From the NCBI RefSeq assembly GCF_022836875.1, contig NZ_CP090376.1, positions 1,674,001 through 1,738,000 on the forward strand: a DNA stretch of 64,000 nt, written 5' to 3'. Made by a program: the position numbers and the translations under genes. This document shows positions 34,670-43,833 of this stretch, in pieces. The DNA comes from Flavobacterium enshiense. Its GTDB lineage: Bacteria > Bacteroidota > Bacteroidia > Flavobacteriales > Flavobacteriaceae. Position 1 is the stretch's first letter, and the number at the start of each line of letters is the position of its first letter. The notes beneath the pieces were generated by a model, which was given only the letters and a program-made list of their open reading frames with translations, was not told the DNA's origin and did no database searches.

Positions 34670-35812
34670 ATGAGCCATATCCTTTATTTTTTTCCGGAAA
34701 ACTTAATGTTACAACGACATGGGAACAATGTCAGGGCATTGGAATTATTGAAATATTTTAAAGACCGAGGCATAAGTGTTGATTTTGTTAGTGCGTCCAG
34801 TGATTTTTTTGCTCAAGGAGGTATAGAATTTCTAAAAGAAGAAGGACTAATAGAGAATGGATATGTTTTAGAAACGCCTTCAAGAAAGAAAAACCAAATT
34901 AAATATATGTTTAAACATTCTTTGCCTAACAAAATTTCTTATTTAAGAAAATACTTCAGGCAGGGAAAGTTGGTTAAAGTCGATCAATTCAGGGACATTT
35001 TAGAAAAGAAGAAATACGATAAGATTGTTATTTCGTATGTTTTTTGGTCACACCTGATAGATAGTAAAGAATTATTGAAAGGAGCCGAGTTAATTATTGA
35101 TACCCACGATTTTATAACAGCACAGTATAAAGAAGAGAAAAAGTTTAAAACAGGCGCTTTTTTAGATAAAGAACTTGAATTACTGAACAAGTTTGATAAG
35201 ATTTTGACCATTTCGGTTGATGAGAAGTATATATTTTCACAGTTTTTAAACAAAGAAGTTATTTGGGCTCCTCATCCAATTGCTTTTAATGGAGCTGTAT
35301 CCAAAAAAGATTACGAGTACGACCTTATTTATGTGGCCAGTGATAATGTTCATAATGTCAAATCCGCAAAATGGTTTTTTGAAAATGTATATCCGTTATT
35401 GAATGAGGAAGTTAAAATTTGCGTAATAGGCAAGGTGTCGGAACATATTGAAGATAAACCGAATATAATTAAGTTGGTGAGTGTTGATGATTTAACCGAT
35501 TATTACAAGAAATCAAAGATTGCAATTTGTCCGATGCTTTCAGGAACAGGACTGAAAATAAAAGTTGTTGAGGCCATGTCTTATGGGCTTCCGGTGGTTT
35601 GTAATGAAAGAGGGTTAGATGGTTTGTCGTCAAAATACAATAACGGATGTTTAGCAACAAATTCTCCATCAGAGTTTGCTGAAAATATACACAAGTTGTT
35701 ATCGGATAACGATTTGTACAACAAGGTATCCGAGCAGTCTGTAAACCATTTTATGCAAAACTACGAGAGAAATGTAGTTTACAAAATGTTGGATTCGATA
35801 TTTATAAATTAA
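34670..35812 (+). CDS. Glycosyltransferase, GT-B fold (GT4-like)
   Basis: A 380-residue cytoplasmic glycosyltransferase. The N-terminal Rossmann domain begins ILYFFPENLMLQRHGNNVRALELLKYFKDRG. The C-terminal domain has DLIYVASDNVHNVKSAKWFF and the donor-binding ending ICPMLSGTGLKIKVVEAMSYGLPVVCNERGLDG, with the E-x7-type glutamate region of GT4 enzymes. It probably adds a sugar to a surface glycan; the sugar is unknown. It is followed ten bases later by a pyruvyl transferase gene. Its last 20 coding bases plus stop recur at 36786. Its base composition is more A/T-rich than the flanking housekeeping genes, in keeping with an acquired locus. Confidence 0.82.
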   Translation: MSHILYFFPENLMLQRHGNNVRALELLKYFKDRGISVDFVSASSDFFAQGGIEFLKEEGLIENGYVLETPSRKKNQIKYMFKHSLPNKISYLRKYFRQGKLVKVDQFRDILEKKKYDKIVISYVFWSHLIDSKELLKGAELIIDTHDFITAQYKEEKKFKTGAFLDKELELLNKFDKILTISVDEKYIFSQFLNKEVIWAPHPIAFNGAVSKKDYEYDLIYVASDNVHNVKSAKWFFENVYPLLNEEVKICVIGKVSEHIEDKPNIIKLVSVDDLTDYYKKSKIAICPMLSGTGLKIKVVEAMSYGLPVVCNERGLDGLSSKYNNGCLATNSPSEFAENIHKLLSDNDLYNKVSEQSVNHFMQNYERNVVYKMLDSIFIN

Positions 35813-35816
35813 ATAA
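35791..35816 (+). repeat. 26-bp direct repeat, copy 1 (3' end of the GT gene)
   Basis: Starts GGATTCGATATTTATAAATT and includes the stop codon of the glycosyltransferase gene. The second copy at 36786-36811 differs in one base. Together they bracket the pyruvyl transferase gene. Confidence 0.8.
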
Positions 35817-35822
35817 AAGTGC

Positions 35823-36710
35823 ATGAAATTAATTTATTATAGTTGTGATAGGGGGAATATCGGCGATGAATTGAATGTCTGGCTCTGGCCAAAAATTTTC
35901 GGTGATAAAATCCTTGAAGAAGGTGATGATACAGCTTTTTTAGGCATTGGTTCTATTCTTCTTGAAAATTCCGACTATATTGAAGAAGCTTCCAAATACA
36001 GCAAAAAAGTTGTTTTTGGGACCGGAGTACGTTCAGTAAGCGAACGGATTGAAATGGACAACAGCTGGTATGTTTCCTTTTTGCGTGGACCATTCAGCTC
36101 GTTACGGCTTAAACAGTCAACTTCTGATTATATTACGGATGGCGCTTATTATGTGGCACTTTTGGATAAATATGAGACATACAGAAATACACCCAAGAAA
36201 TACAAAATCTCTGTGATACCGTATTATCGGTCCATGGATAAAATGGATTGGAAAAAACTTTGTGGTGATTTGGGCTGGCATTTGATTACACCTGAAACAA
36301 TGAACGTGGAACATTTTATTCAAGAAGTGGCAGCCAGCGAATTTGTTATCAGTGAAGCAATGCATGGTGCTATTTTGGCTGATGTTTTGAGGGTTCCCTG
36401 GAAGAGGCTTCGGTTTTATTCCCACCATTATGAGGGAGAGAAAGTTTCCGAATTCAAATGGATGGACTGGCTTTTTTCGATTGAAATATACGATAATCAA
36501 TACTTGGAGATTCCCCAAAAGCGAAAAAAATGGTATCGTAAACTGCTTAAGTTTTACTATGAACAAAAGCACCTTAAAAAAGTAAAAAAACGATTGTCAA
36601 TACACGAATCAGTTCCCTTTTATCTGTCCAGCGAAGCAAGGTTTACAACAATTGTTTCCCAATTGAAAGCTAAAAAAGAAGAATTGATTCGTTATATGAA
36701 CAACAAATAA
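35823..36710 (+). CDS. Polysaccharide pyruvyl transferase family protein
   Basis: A 295-residue enzyme of the CsaB/ExoV family, which transfers pyruvate from phosphoenolpyruvate onto sugars of surface polysaccharides as a ketal. The N-terminus MKLIYYSCDRGNIGDELNVWLWPKIFG carries the GNxGD(E/D)LN motif. The GT-B-like second half has FVISEAMHGAILADVLRVPW, the conserved donor-site motif with its His. It forms a two-gene unit with the preceding glycosyltransferase (10-base gap) and is bracketed by 26-bp repeats. The likely role is adding negative charge to a surface glycan; this is inference. Confidence 0.85.
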   Translation: MKLIYYSCDRGNIGDELNVWLWPKIFGDKILEEGDDTAFLGIGSILLENSDYIEEASKYSKKVVFGTGVRSVSERIEMDNSWYVSFLRGPFSSLRLKQSTSDYITDGAYYVALLDKYETYRNTPKKYKISVIPYYRSMDKMDWKKLCGDLGWHLITPETMNVEHFIQEVAASEFVISEAMHGAILADVLRVPWKRLRFYSHHYEGEKVSEFKWMDWLFSIEIYDNQYLEIPQKRKKWYRKLLKFYYEQKHLKKVKKRLSIHESVPFYLSSEARFTTIVSQLKAKKEELIRYMNNK

Positions 36711-36785
36711 AGTTCACTTACTTTAGATTATTTCGAAAAATCTATGTTTTTGAACCAGGTAATAAGGCAAAGACAGGATCAGGAT

Positions 36786-36811
36786 GGATTTGATATTTAT
36801 AAATTAAATAA
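36786..36811 (+). repeat. 26-bp direct repeat, copy 2 (orphan GT 3' end)
   Basis: It matches 35791-35816 in 25 of 26 bases and ends two bases before the stop codon of the opposing yrdC gene. Reading back in the glycosyltransferase frame, stops soon appear, so only the tail of a gene is duplicated here. Confidence 0.8.
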
Positions 36812-36813
36812 GG

Positions 36814-37374
36814 TTATTTTCGGATGATTTTTACCTGATTGTCATTAGTTAATTTAATGATAGTCGAGGGTTTGTCGCAAATTTTATCCTGGTTTAGATT
36901 TACCACATAGTCAACACCTTTTAAAATTTCCGGACTTATCTCTTTGAAGGACTTCGGAGTAGGTTGCCCGGATATGTTGGCAGAAGTTGAAACTAATGGT
37001 TTTTTCATGCGTTCCATCAGTTTAAAACAAAACGGTTCTGTTACAATTCGCACACCTAAAGTATTGTCCTCTGCTATGATATTTTGAGCTACATTTCGTG
37101 GGTTGTCCAGGATTAGGGTAGTTGGTTTTTCAGATAAATCAAGAATCTGCCAGGCCACTTCGGGTATGTCTTTAAAAACATTGTACATCATTCGCTCTCC
37201 GTTCATTAAAACGATCATGCTTTTACTTTCTTCACGTTGTTTTAAGGCATAGATCTTTTTTACCGCTTCCGGATTAGTCGCATCGCAACCAATGCCCCAA
37301 ACGGTATCTGTAGGATAAAGAATGATTCCGCCATTTTTGATGACTTCGTAAGCGTTGTGGATTTCAGTATTCAT
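36814..37374 (-). CDS. tsaC: L-threonylcarbamoyladenylate synthase, Sua5/YciO/YrdC family
   Basis: Makes the threonylcarbamoyl-AMP needed for the t6A modification of tRNAs that read ANN codons. The 186-residue protein is the short YrdC form without the Sua5 C-terminal domain. Characteristic segments are GGIILYPTDTVWGIGCDATN, KQREESKSMIVLM, LGVRIVTEPF and PLVSTSANISGQPTPKSF. A mutated duplicate of its last about 60-90 bases lies next to cca at 34410-34498. This suggests that the polysaccharide genes between the two were inserted here. Neighbouring cca and yrdC are probably ancestrally adjacent. Confidence 0.94.
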   Translation of the reverse strand: MNTEIHNAYEVIKNGGIILYPTDTVWGIGCDATNPEAVKKIYALKQREESKSMIVLMNGERMMYNVFKDIPEVAWQILDLSEKPTTLILDNPRNVAQNIIAEDNTLGVRIVTEPFCFKLMERMKKPLVSTSANISGQPTPKSFKEISPEILKGVDYVVNLNQDKICDKPSTIIKLTNDNQVKIIRK

Positions 37375-37687
37375 TGCAGTTATTTTTCGTAGTAAAATTA
37401 ATCATTTTATTATAGTTTATTAATAATGAAATCTGCTTTTACAAAAAAACTAAAGACAGTGCTGTTGAGAAAGGTTTCCTTGCGGTAGGGAAATAATAAC
37501 AACTTCATTTTGTCAATTTGAATTAGTTGTAATCGTTTTGCCTATTTCCTTAATCAAATTTCTTATTTTTGTGAAAATTGATTTTTGACAAAAATATAAA
37601 GTCTAAAAGAAACTATCTGTTTATTTATTAATCGGATACAATAGTTTAAATGAAAGTGAATTAGTAGTCCGGTATTGAATTTTTATT
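37375..37687. other. Intergenic spacer before the second glycosyltransferase
   Basis: A 313-base A/T-rich spacer between divergent genes. It contains the promoter for the gene at 37688 (37538-37571) and a short 20-codon frame beginning at 37426 that I do not accept as a gene. Nothing else is recognised. Confidence 0.5.
37538..37571 (+). promoter_or_regulatory. Promoter for the GT4 gene at 37688
   Basis: TTG (37538-37540) and TATTTTTG (37564-37571) are 23 bases apart, slightly wider than usual. The transcript would have a leader of about 110 bases. Confidence 0.5.
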
Positions 37688-38842
37688 ATGGTGCATAAAA
37701 AAAAGATAGTTTTAGATCCCCAAATTTTTAACGACCAGGAATATGGAGGGATTTCAAGATATTATGTTGAGATTTTTTCCAGGGTAAAGCGAAATAGTAA
37801 GGATTTCGAAGTTATAGTACCGGCGCTGTATTCCAAGAATGTTTACCTGGCCGAAAGTGATTTAAATGATTCCAAATCGGCATCTTTTGGGCGCTACATT
37901 GATTTTTTGAATAAAATAGGAATCAGTGTCCGAAAAAAAATTAAAAAAAGAAACAGATCCTTTGCGTTGCAAATAATTGGTTCACAAGACTTCGATTTGT
38001 TTATCCCGACTTATTTTGATCCGTATTTTTTAAATCTAATTGGGGGAAAACCTTTTGTGCTGACAGTTTATGATATGATTCATGAATTGTTTCCTTCCAA
38101 TTTTCCGGATGACACCACAACTGTTAAGAACAAGTTGTTACTGATGGAAAAAGCAACCAAAATAATTGCGGTTTCAAATAATACCAAAAATGACATTCTG
38201 CGTATCTATCCTCATTTGGACGCAAGTAAAATTGAGGTGATTTATCATGGAAATTCAATTGAAATTTATCCTGATGAAAAAATTGATTTACCTCCGAAAT
38301 ACCTTCTTTATGTTGGATCCAGAGAGCATTATAAGAATTTTGGTTTACTCACCGAAGCCATAGAAGAAACTTTGAAAAGTCAGGATGGTTTGGTTTTATT
38401 ATGTGCCGGAGGCGGGGCTTTTAAAGAAAAAGAAAAAGAATTCCTTAAGAGTAAAGGGTTGACAGATAAAGTTCTTCAGTTGCCGTTTAAGGAAAAACAG
38501 TTAGGGAAGATATATCAGAATGCAATCGCCTTTATTTTTCCTTCCGTGTATGAAGGATTTGGGATACCCGTTTTAGAGGCAATGGCATGCGGCTGTCCAA
38601 TAATACTAACAGATAACAGTTCTTTCCCGGAAGTGGCAGGAGATGCCGGTATTTTTTTCAAACTGAATGATAAGGCAGATTTAAGAAGCAAAATAGAAAT
38701 GGTTCTTGCTGATGCTGATTTACGAGAAAAGCACATCCAGAAGGGATTGGAGAGAATAAAAAAATTTAGCTGGGATGAAGCCAGCGCTTCTTGTATAAAG
38801 GTTTATAATGAAGCTATAGTATTGACCCATAAAAATAAATAA
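37688..38842 (+). CDS. Glycosyltransferase family 4
   Basis: A 384-residue GT-B enzyme. N-terminal acceptor domain: KIVLDPQIFNDQEYGGISRYYVEIFSRV, with the YGGISRY segment seen in mannosyltransferase-like GT4 proteins. C-terminal donor domain: PKYLLYVGSREHYKNFGLLTEAI and the E-x7-E motif region PSVYEGFGIPVLEAMACGCPIILTDNSSFPEVAGDAG. It probably transfers a nucleotide-activated hexose such as mannose to a surface glycan; the specificity is a guess. It stands alone, between yrdC and the gmd operon, with its own promoter and a long spacer after it. Confidence 0.9.
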   Translation: MVHKKKIVLDPQIFNDQEYGGISRYYVEIFSRVKRNSKDFEVIVPALYSKNVYLAESDLNDSKSASFGRYIDFLNKIGISVRKKIKKRNRSFALQIIGSQDFDLFIPTYFDPYFLNLIGGKPFVLTVYDMIHELFPSNFPDDTTTVKNKLLLMEKATKIIAVSNNTKNDILRIYPHLDASKIEVIYHGNSIEIYPDEKIDLPPKYLLYVGSREHYKNFGLLTEAIEETLKSQDGLVLLCAGGGAFKEKEKEFLKSKGLTDKVLQLPFKEKQLGKIYQNAIAFIFPSVYEGFGIPVLEAMACGCPIILTDNSSFPEVAGDAGIFFKLNDKADLRSKIEMVLADADLREKHIQKGLERIKKFSWDEASASCIKVYNEAIVLTHKNK

Positions 38843-39304
38843 AGAATTCTTTTTCTGATATTTAACTGGCAGGAAAGAATTCATAGGGTTTTGAATAGAT
38901 CAGAAAAGTAAGATATGACAGGTTGTTTATGACCAGAGTTGGTCCTGGGAAAACAAGGATGTTGAGGTTATTTTGAAAGCGGCGTCTGTATTGCCTATTG
39001 ATTAGGATTGTGAAGTAAAGATGCGTTTCAAAGAAGAAAATTTTGTGCATAAATATGCAGCTTCTTAGGTAATAATCTGTTTTTTGATCTATTAGAGGGA
39101 TTGTCTTTAAAGATGATTGCCTGTCTCAAAATGTTTTTTCTATTTTTGCGATGTATTTGCAGAAGCAGTTTATCATAATAAAATATTTTTTTTAGATAAA
39201 TCAGTTACTGATTAAAAGACTGAAAAGGAATAGATATCAATTAACAACATAAAATTCGTCTTTTTGAGATAATCAACAGATGAATTGTTTTATATAAAAT
39301 TAGT
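38843..39304. other. 462-base spacer before gmd
   Basis: No gene is convincing here. It contains an inverted repeat GAATTCTTT (38844-38852) with AAAGAATTC (38874-38882) just after the GT4 stop codon. This could be a weak terminator without T tract. It also contains the gmd promoter (39117-39148) and a long leader. A 62-codon minus-strand frame at 38862-39050 has no recognisable protein character. Confidence 0.5.
39117..39148 (+). promoter_or_regulatory. Promoter of the gmd-fcl-glycosyltransferase operon
   Basis: TTG (39117-39119) and TATTTTTG (39141-39148) are separated by 21 bases. The predicted transcript has an unusually long leader of about 150 bases before the gmd ATG at 39305. Confidence 0.65.
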
Positions 39305-40396
39305 ATGAAGACAGCCTTAATAACAGGGGTTACAGGACAGGACGGAGCATATTTGGCAGAATTATTACTGTCAAAAGGATATATGGTTCATGGTATTAAA
39401 AGAAGAAGTTCTTTATTTAATACACAGCGCATTGATCATATTTATGAGGATCCGCACATTGAAAACCAGCATTTTAAATTGCACTATGGCGATTTAAGTG
39501 ATTCTACCAATTTGATCAGAATCATTCAGGAAACACAACCTGATGAAATCTACAATTTGGGTGCTATGAGCCACGTAAAAGTTAGTTTCGATACCCCTGA
39601 ATATACGGCAAATGCTGATGGAATCGGAACTTTACGAATTCTGGAAGCCGTTCGTTTACTGGGATTAACCAAGAAAACCAAAATTTATCAGGCATCTACT
39701 TCAGAATTGTACGGATTGGTGCAGGAAGTTCCTCAAAAGGAAACGACTCCTTTCTATCCGCGCTCTCCTTATGCGGTGGCGAAAATGTATGCCTACTGGA
39801 TTACGGTGAATTATCGTGAAGCTTACGATATGTTTGCCTGCAACGGAATTTTATTCAATCACGAGAGTCCACGTCGAGGAGAAACCTTTGTAACCAGAAA
39901 AATTACCAGAGGGGTTGCTCAAATGGCAATGGGAATGCAAGACACACTGTTTATGGGGAATATTGACTCACAGCGTGATTGGGGACATGCCAAAGATTAT
40001 GTGGAAGCTATGTGGCTGATTTTGCAGCAGGAAAAACCGGAAGATTTTGTAATTTCAACAGGTGTAACGACTACCGTTAGAGATTTTATCAGAATGTCCT
40101 TTAAAGAAGTTGGTGTTGAAGTGGCATTTTCCGGAGAAGGTGTCGATGAAGTGGCTGTAGTTGTATCTACTTCTAACCCAGAATACAGTTTTACCGTTGG
40201 TCAAGTGGTTGTGAAAATTGACCCTACTTACTTCAGACCGACCGAGGTGGATTTACTGATTGGCGACAATACGAAAGCAAAAACAAAATTGGGCTGGGAA
40301 CCAAAATATACTTTGGAAATGCTTGTTAAGGAAATGATGGAGGCCGATGTCGAATTGTTTAAAAAAGAAAAACACCTAAAAGCACACGCTAAATAA
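39305..40396 (+). CDS. gmd: GDP-mannose 4,6-dehydratase
   Basis: Catalyses the first step from GDP-D-mannose to GDP-L-fucose, giving GDP-4-keto-6-deoxymannose. The 363-residue short-chain dehydrogenase-like enzyme opens with the NADP-binding motif [16 protein letters not shown] and the GMD signature [16 protein letters not shown]. The catalytic Thr/Ser and Tyr/Lys are in STSELYG and SPYAVAKMY (Y-x3-K). [17 protein letters not shown] is also typical. It is the first gene of a five-gene operon, only two bases before fcl. The product is probably used for fucose-containing surface glycan made by the glycosyltransferases that follow. Confidence 0.97.
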   Translation: MKTALITGVTGQDGAYLAELLLSKGYMVHGIKRRSSLFNTQRIDHIYEDPHIENQHFKLHYGDLSDSTNLIRIIQETQPDEIYNLGAMSHVKVSFDTPEYTANADGIGTLRILEAVRLLGLTKKTKIYQASTSELYGLVQEVPQKETTPFYPRSPYAVAKMYAYWITVNYREAYDMFACNGILFNHESPRRGETFVTRKITRGVAQMAMGMQDTLFMGNIDSQRDWGHAKDYVEAMWLILQQEKPEDFVISTGVTTTVRDFIRMSFKEVGVEVAFSGEGVDEVAVVVSTSNPEYSFTVGQVVVKIDPTYFRPTEVDLLIGDNTKAKTKLGWEPKYTLEMLVKEMMEADVELFKKEKHLKAHAK

Positions 40397-40398
40397 TA

Positions 40399-41322
40399 AT
40401 GGAATTACATTCGAAAATTTTTGTAGCCGGACATCGTGGAATGGTGGGTAGTGCCATCGTGGCAAATCTGGAAAGGAAAGGCTACACTAATATTGTTAAA
40501 AGGACTTCGTCTGAATTAGACTTAAGAAATCAAAAAGCGGTTGCCGATTTTTTTGAAGCTGAAAAACCGGAATATGTATTTCTTGCTGCAGCGAAAGTGG
40601 GAGGAATTGTAGCCAATAATACCTACAGAGCCGATTTCATATATGAAAACATGATGATTCAAAATAATGTGATTCATCAGAGTTTTGAAAATGGGGTTAA
40701 AAAACTGATGTTCCTTGGATCGTCTTGTATTTATCCTAAACTGGCGCCGCAACCTTTAAAAGAAGATTATCTTTTAACCGGTTTATTGGAAGAAACCAAC
40801 GAACCTTATGCCATAGCTAAAATTGCAGGAATAAAAATGTGTGACGCTTACCGTGATCAGTACGGCTGTAATTTTATTTCCGTGATGCCAACAAACCTTT
40901 ATGGTTTAAACGATAATTACGATTTAAATAATTCCCATGTATTGCCTGCCTTATTACGTAAATTTCATGAGGCAAAACATAACGACGCACCTGAAGTGAC
41001 CGTTTGGGGAACAGGAACTCCGCTAAGAGAGTTTCTTCATGCCACTGATATGGCGGATGCTTGCGTTTTTCTGATGCAGAATTACAATGAAAAAGGTTTT
41101 GTAAATATTGGATCCGGAAAAGAAATCAGCATACATGATTTAGCTTTTTTGGTGAAAGATATTGTCGGTTTTGAAGGAGAAATTATTTTCGACACCACAA
41201 AACCGGACGGAACACCAAGAAAATTGATGGATGTTAGTAAGCTAAATGATTTAGGCTGGAACTATTCCATCGAATTAAAAGACGGTATTGAAGCTGTTTA
41301 CAAGGAAAAATTTTTGAGCTAA
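40399..41322 (+). CDS. fcl: GDP-L-fucose synthase
   Basis: Epimerase/reductase that converts the Gmd product into GDP-L-fucose with NADPH. The 307-residue enzyme has the dinucleotide motif [11 protein letters not shown] and the family motifs [41 protein letters not shown] and the catalytic [10 protein letters not shown] (Y-x3-K). [12 protein letters not shown] near the end is also conserved. The gene is coupled to gmd and ends exactly where the next glycosyltransferase gene begins. Confidence 0.97.
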   Translation: MELHSKIFVAGHRGMVGSAIVANLERKGYTNIVKRTSSELDLRNQKAVADFFEAEKPEYVFLAAAKVGGIVANNTYRADFIYENMMIQNNVIHQSFENGVKKLMFLGSSCIYPKLAPQPLKEDYLLTGLLEETNEPYAIAKIAGIKMCDAYRDQYGCNFISVMPTNLYGLNDNYDLNNSHVLPALLRKFHEAKHNDAPEVTVWGTGTPLREFLHATDMADACVFLMQNYNEKGFVNIGSGKEISIHDLAFLVKDIVGFEGEIIFDTTKPDGTPRKLMDVSKLNDLGWNYSIELKDGIEAVYKEKFLS

Positions 41323-42141
41323 ATGACGAAAATATCAATAATAACAGTTAATTATAACGATAAAGCCGGTTTAGAGAAAACACTGCAAAGTGTAACATCT
41401 CAGACCCTGAAGGACTTTGAATATGTTGTTATTGACGGAGGAAGCAACGACGGAAGTAAAGAGTTGATAGAAAGCTACGCCGATAAAATTGACTATTGGG
41501 TAAGTGAACCGGATAAAGGGGTTTACAGCGCCATGAATAAAGGTATTAAAGCTGCTACCGGAGAATTTGTGCTCTTTATGAATGGCGGCGATTTGTTTTA
41601 TGACACGCAGGTGCTTGAAAATGTTCAGAAAATGCTGGTACCTGAATATGATATTTATTACGGCGATAATTTTAAGGTGAAAGACAATGCAAAGCGTAAG
41701 AAAACCTACCCTGAACAATTGTCTTTTTCTTTTTTCTATTCCAGTTCATTAAATCATCAGTCTACTTTTATTAGAAGGAAGTTATTTTTTGACCATTTTT
41801 TATACAAAGAGAACTATAAAATTGTAGCTGATTGGGACTTTTTCATTTACACTATCTGTAAGCAGAATGTCCCGTATAAGTACTTAAACTGTACTATCAG
41901 TGAATATGATTTCACAGGTATTTCATCGTCTGAAAAAAGCAGAAATACTATTGCTCAGGAAAAGGAAGCTACTATGAAAATGTATTTTCCATTGTTTGTG
42001 GAGGATTACAAGCAGGTGGCCGAACTGAATTCAAAACGGGTACAGCAGGTTTTTCATATCAAGAACTTTCCGGTAGCCTGGAAAATTTTAAAAAGTACAA
42101 TTAGTGTCCTGTTACTGTTTATTCCTAAAATGAAAAAATGA
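41323..42141 (+). CDS. Glycosyltransferase family 2 (WcaA-like)
   Basis: A 272-residue GT-A enzyme with the family 2 opening SIITVNYNDKAGLEKTLQSVTSQTLKDFEYVVIDGGSNDGSKELIE. Its YWVSEPDKGVYSAMNKGIKAATGEFVLFMNGGDLFYD segment fits the DxD-like donor site (here NGGD, as in colanic acid WcaE/WcaA relatives). The acceptor and sugar are unknown; with gmd and fcl directly upstream a fucosyltransferase is a natural guess. Its start is directly after the fcl stop codon and its end overlaps the next gene by four bases (ATGA). Confidence 0.9.
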   Translation: MTKISIITVNYNDKAGLEKTLQSVTSQTLKDFEYVVIDGGSNDGSKELIESYADKIDYWVSEPDKGVYSAMNKGIKAATGEFVLFMNGGDLFYDTQVLENVQKMLVPEYDIYYGDNFKVKDNAKRKKTYPEQLSFSFFYSSSLNHQSTFIRRKLFFDHFLYKENYKIVADWDFFIYTICKQNVPYKYLNCTISEYDFTGISSSEKSRNTIAQEKEATMKMYFPLFVEDYKQVAELNSKRVQQVFHIKNFPVAWKILKSTISVLLLFIPKMKK

Positions 42142-43037
42142 AAAAGATACAAGTAGGTTTTTTATTGTCGTATGACTACGAATTGCTGAAGAAATCCATT
42201 CCGCCGGTATATAATGACGCGGATACTATTTTTTTGGCCGTTGATAAAGAATACAGAACATGGTCAGGTAATAAATTTTCAATACCTGATGACTTTTTTG
42301 ATTGGCTGAAAGCCTTCGATGTTGATAAGAAGATCGAAATTTACGCCGATAATTTTTACGTTCCGGAGCTGAATGCTATTCAGAATGACACCCGTGAGCG
42401 TCATATGCTCGGAAATAAAATGGGTATCGGTAATTGGCTGGTTCAAATTGATTCCGACGAGATTTTTATCGATTTTAAATCATTTGTCACGAATCTTAGA
42501 AAGTACGATTCATATCTGAAAAACCCGGCACAGAATCCGATTCAGTTTGCCGCTTTTCATGTCAATGTCTATAAATATTTGCCGGAAGGTATTTTGTATA
42601 TCGACAAGCCTTCCAAATTTTTAGTGGCGACCAATTATCCCAACTATAAATACGCTAAAAACACGAAATCGCGAATAGTATATTTCAATTCCTTAGTGTT
42701 ACACGAAGGATTGGCTAGAACCGAGGAGGATTTGAAAGTGAAGTTAGCGAATTGGGGGCATAAGCATGAAATAAACGATACGTTTTTGGACAAATGGAAA
42801 ATGGCCAATGCACAAAATTATAAAGACCTGAAAGATGTCTTTTATCTTGACGCTGATACCTGGCCGTCCGTTGGGTTTTTTCCGTCCAATAATCTTTCTG
42901 AGATTAAGAAAATTGTTGAAAACGACGCAACATTGACCATCCCGGTTACCAAATTGTTTTTCAGGAATTTTGGCCAATGGTTCAAGCATTTATTCAAAAA
43001 GAAAAAAAACGATTTCGAATCTTATTTCGAGTTATAA
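42138..43037 (+). CDS. Putative glycosyltransferase, GT-A-like, poorly characterised
   Basis: A 299-residue protein translationally coupled to the preceding GT2 gene. I do not recognise a named family with certainty. The GT-A-like pattern is a beta-strand start (KIQVGFLLSYDYELLKKSIPPVY), charged loop and a likely metal-binding DxD in NWLVQIDSDEIFIDF. A second part has FLVATNYPNYKYAKNTKSRIVYFNSLVLHEGLART, with a His that could act at the active site. The C-terminus is rich in Lys. Position in the operon supports a role in building the glycan. Confidence 0.65.
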   Translation: MKKIQVGFLLSYDYELLKKSIPPVYNDADTIFLAVDKEYRTWSGNKFSIPDDFFDWLKAFDVDKKIEIYADNFYVPELNAIQNDTRERHMLGNKMGIGNWLVQIDSDEIFIDFKSFVTNLRKYDSYLKNPAQNPIQFAAFHVNVYKYLPEGILYIDKPSKFLVATNYPNYKYAKNTKSRIVYFNSLVLHEGLARTEEDLKVKLANWGHKHEINDTFLDKWKMANAQNYKDLKDVFYLDADTWPSVGFFPSNNLSEIKKIVENDATLTIPVTKLFFRNFGQWFKHLFKKKKNDFESYFEL

Positions 43038-43038
43038 C

Positions 43039-43833
43039 ATGAAACTAAAAACAGCTTTATTAATTTCGACTTACAACTGGCCAGCGGCTCTTAACGTCGT
43101 GCTTAAAAGTGCCGTCTCTCAATCCGTTATGCCGGACGAAATTCTTATTGCTGACGATGGTTCGAAAGAAGAGACAAAAGCCCTGATAGAGTCCTATCAG
43201 CAAAAATGCGTCGTACCCATAAAACATTTCTGGCAGGAAGATTTAGGTTTCCGAAAATCGAGAATCTTAAATCAGGCGGTTGCTGGAACCGATGCCGATT
43301 ATATCATTCAGGTGGATGGTGATTGTATCATGCACGAAAAATTTGTGGAAGACCATATAAAAGCATGTGTAAAAGAGGCTTATTTATATGGAGCACGTGT
43401 AAATATTCTTCCGGATTTTGTGGCTGAAGTGCTGGAAAAAGAAATTGTTTCGTTTGGGTATTTTTCAAAAGAAATCAAAAATAAATCCAGATCGTTGCAC
43501 ATTCCTTTTTTTGCCTCTTTTTATAAAGTACATAAAGCATATTCCGATAAGTTCAGAGGATGCAATGTGTCTTTCTGGAGAAAAGATTTTATCGAGATCA
43601 ACGGCTATAATGAAGACTATGAAGGCTGGGGCAGAGAAGATTCCGATTTGGTAATAAGAATGGGAAATAAAGGCGTAAAAGCTAAAAGACTTCGTTATGC
43701 CGGTATCGTCTTTCATATTCATCACAAAATTAATTCAAGGGCTAATTTTGAAAAAAATGATGAAATGCAGAATCAAACGATTGCCAATAAAGTGGTTTGG
43801 ATAGAAAACGGCGCCGATAAATACCTGAAATAA
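43039..43833 (+). CDS. Glycosyltransferase family 2 with C-terminal galactosyltransferase-like domain
   Basis: I start it at the ATG at 43039 (MKLKTALLISTYNWPAALNVVL), one base after the preceding gene. The donor domain shows EILIADDGSKEETKALIESYQQ and the metal site IIQVDGDCIMHEKF. The C-terminal part GCNVSFWRKDFIEINGYNEDYEGWGREDSDLVIRMGNKG is the Glyco_transf_7C-like region seen in chondroitin-polymerase-type enzymes. At 264 residues it is a single-domain form. It ends the gmd operon and abuts the opposing WaaE-like gene with no spacer. A divergent paralogue is encoded at 46164. Confidence 0.9.
   Translation: MKLKTALLISTYNWPAALNVVLKSAVSQSVMPDEILIADDGSKEETKALIESYQQKCVVPIKHFWQEDLGFRKSRILNQAVAGTDADYIIQVDGDCIMHEKFVEDHIKACVKEAYLYGARVNILPDFVAEVLEKEIVSFGYFSKEIKNKSRSLHIPFFASFYKVHKAYSDKFRGCNVSFWRKDFIEINGYNEDYEGWGREDSDLVIRMGNKGVKAKRLRYAGIVFHIHHKINSRANFEKNDEMQNQTIANKVVWIENGADKYLK

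Noticed and set aside
37426..37488. A 20-codon frame (MKSAFTKKLKTVLLRKVSLR) that could be the beginning of a broken sugar-transferase gene
   Set aside because: Too short to support, no homologous continuation in any frame downstream, and no promoter box in front.
38862..39050. A 62-codon minus-strand frame in the spacer before gmd
   Set aside because: No promoter box, low-quality composition and no protein-like pattern; the spacer is better explained as leader and regulatory DNA.
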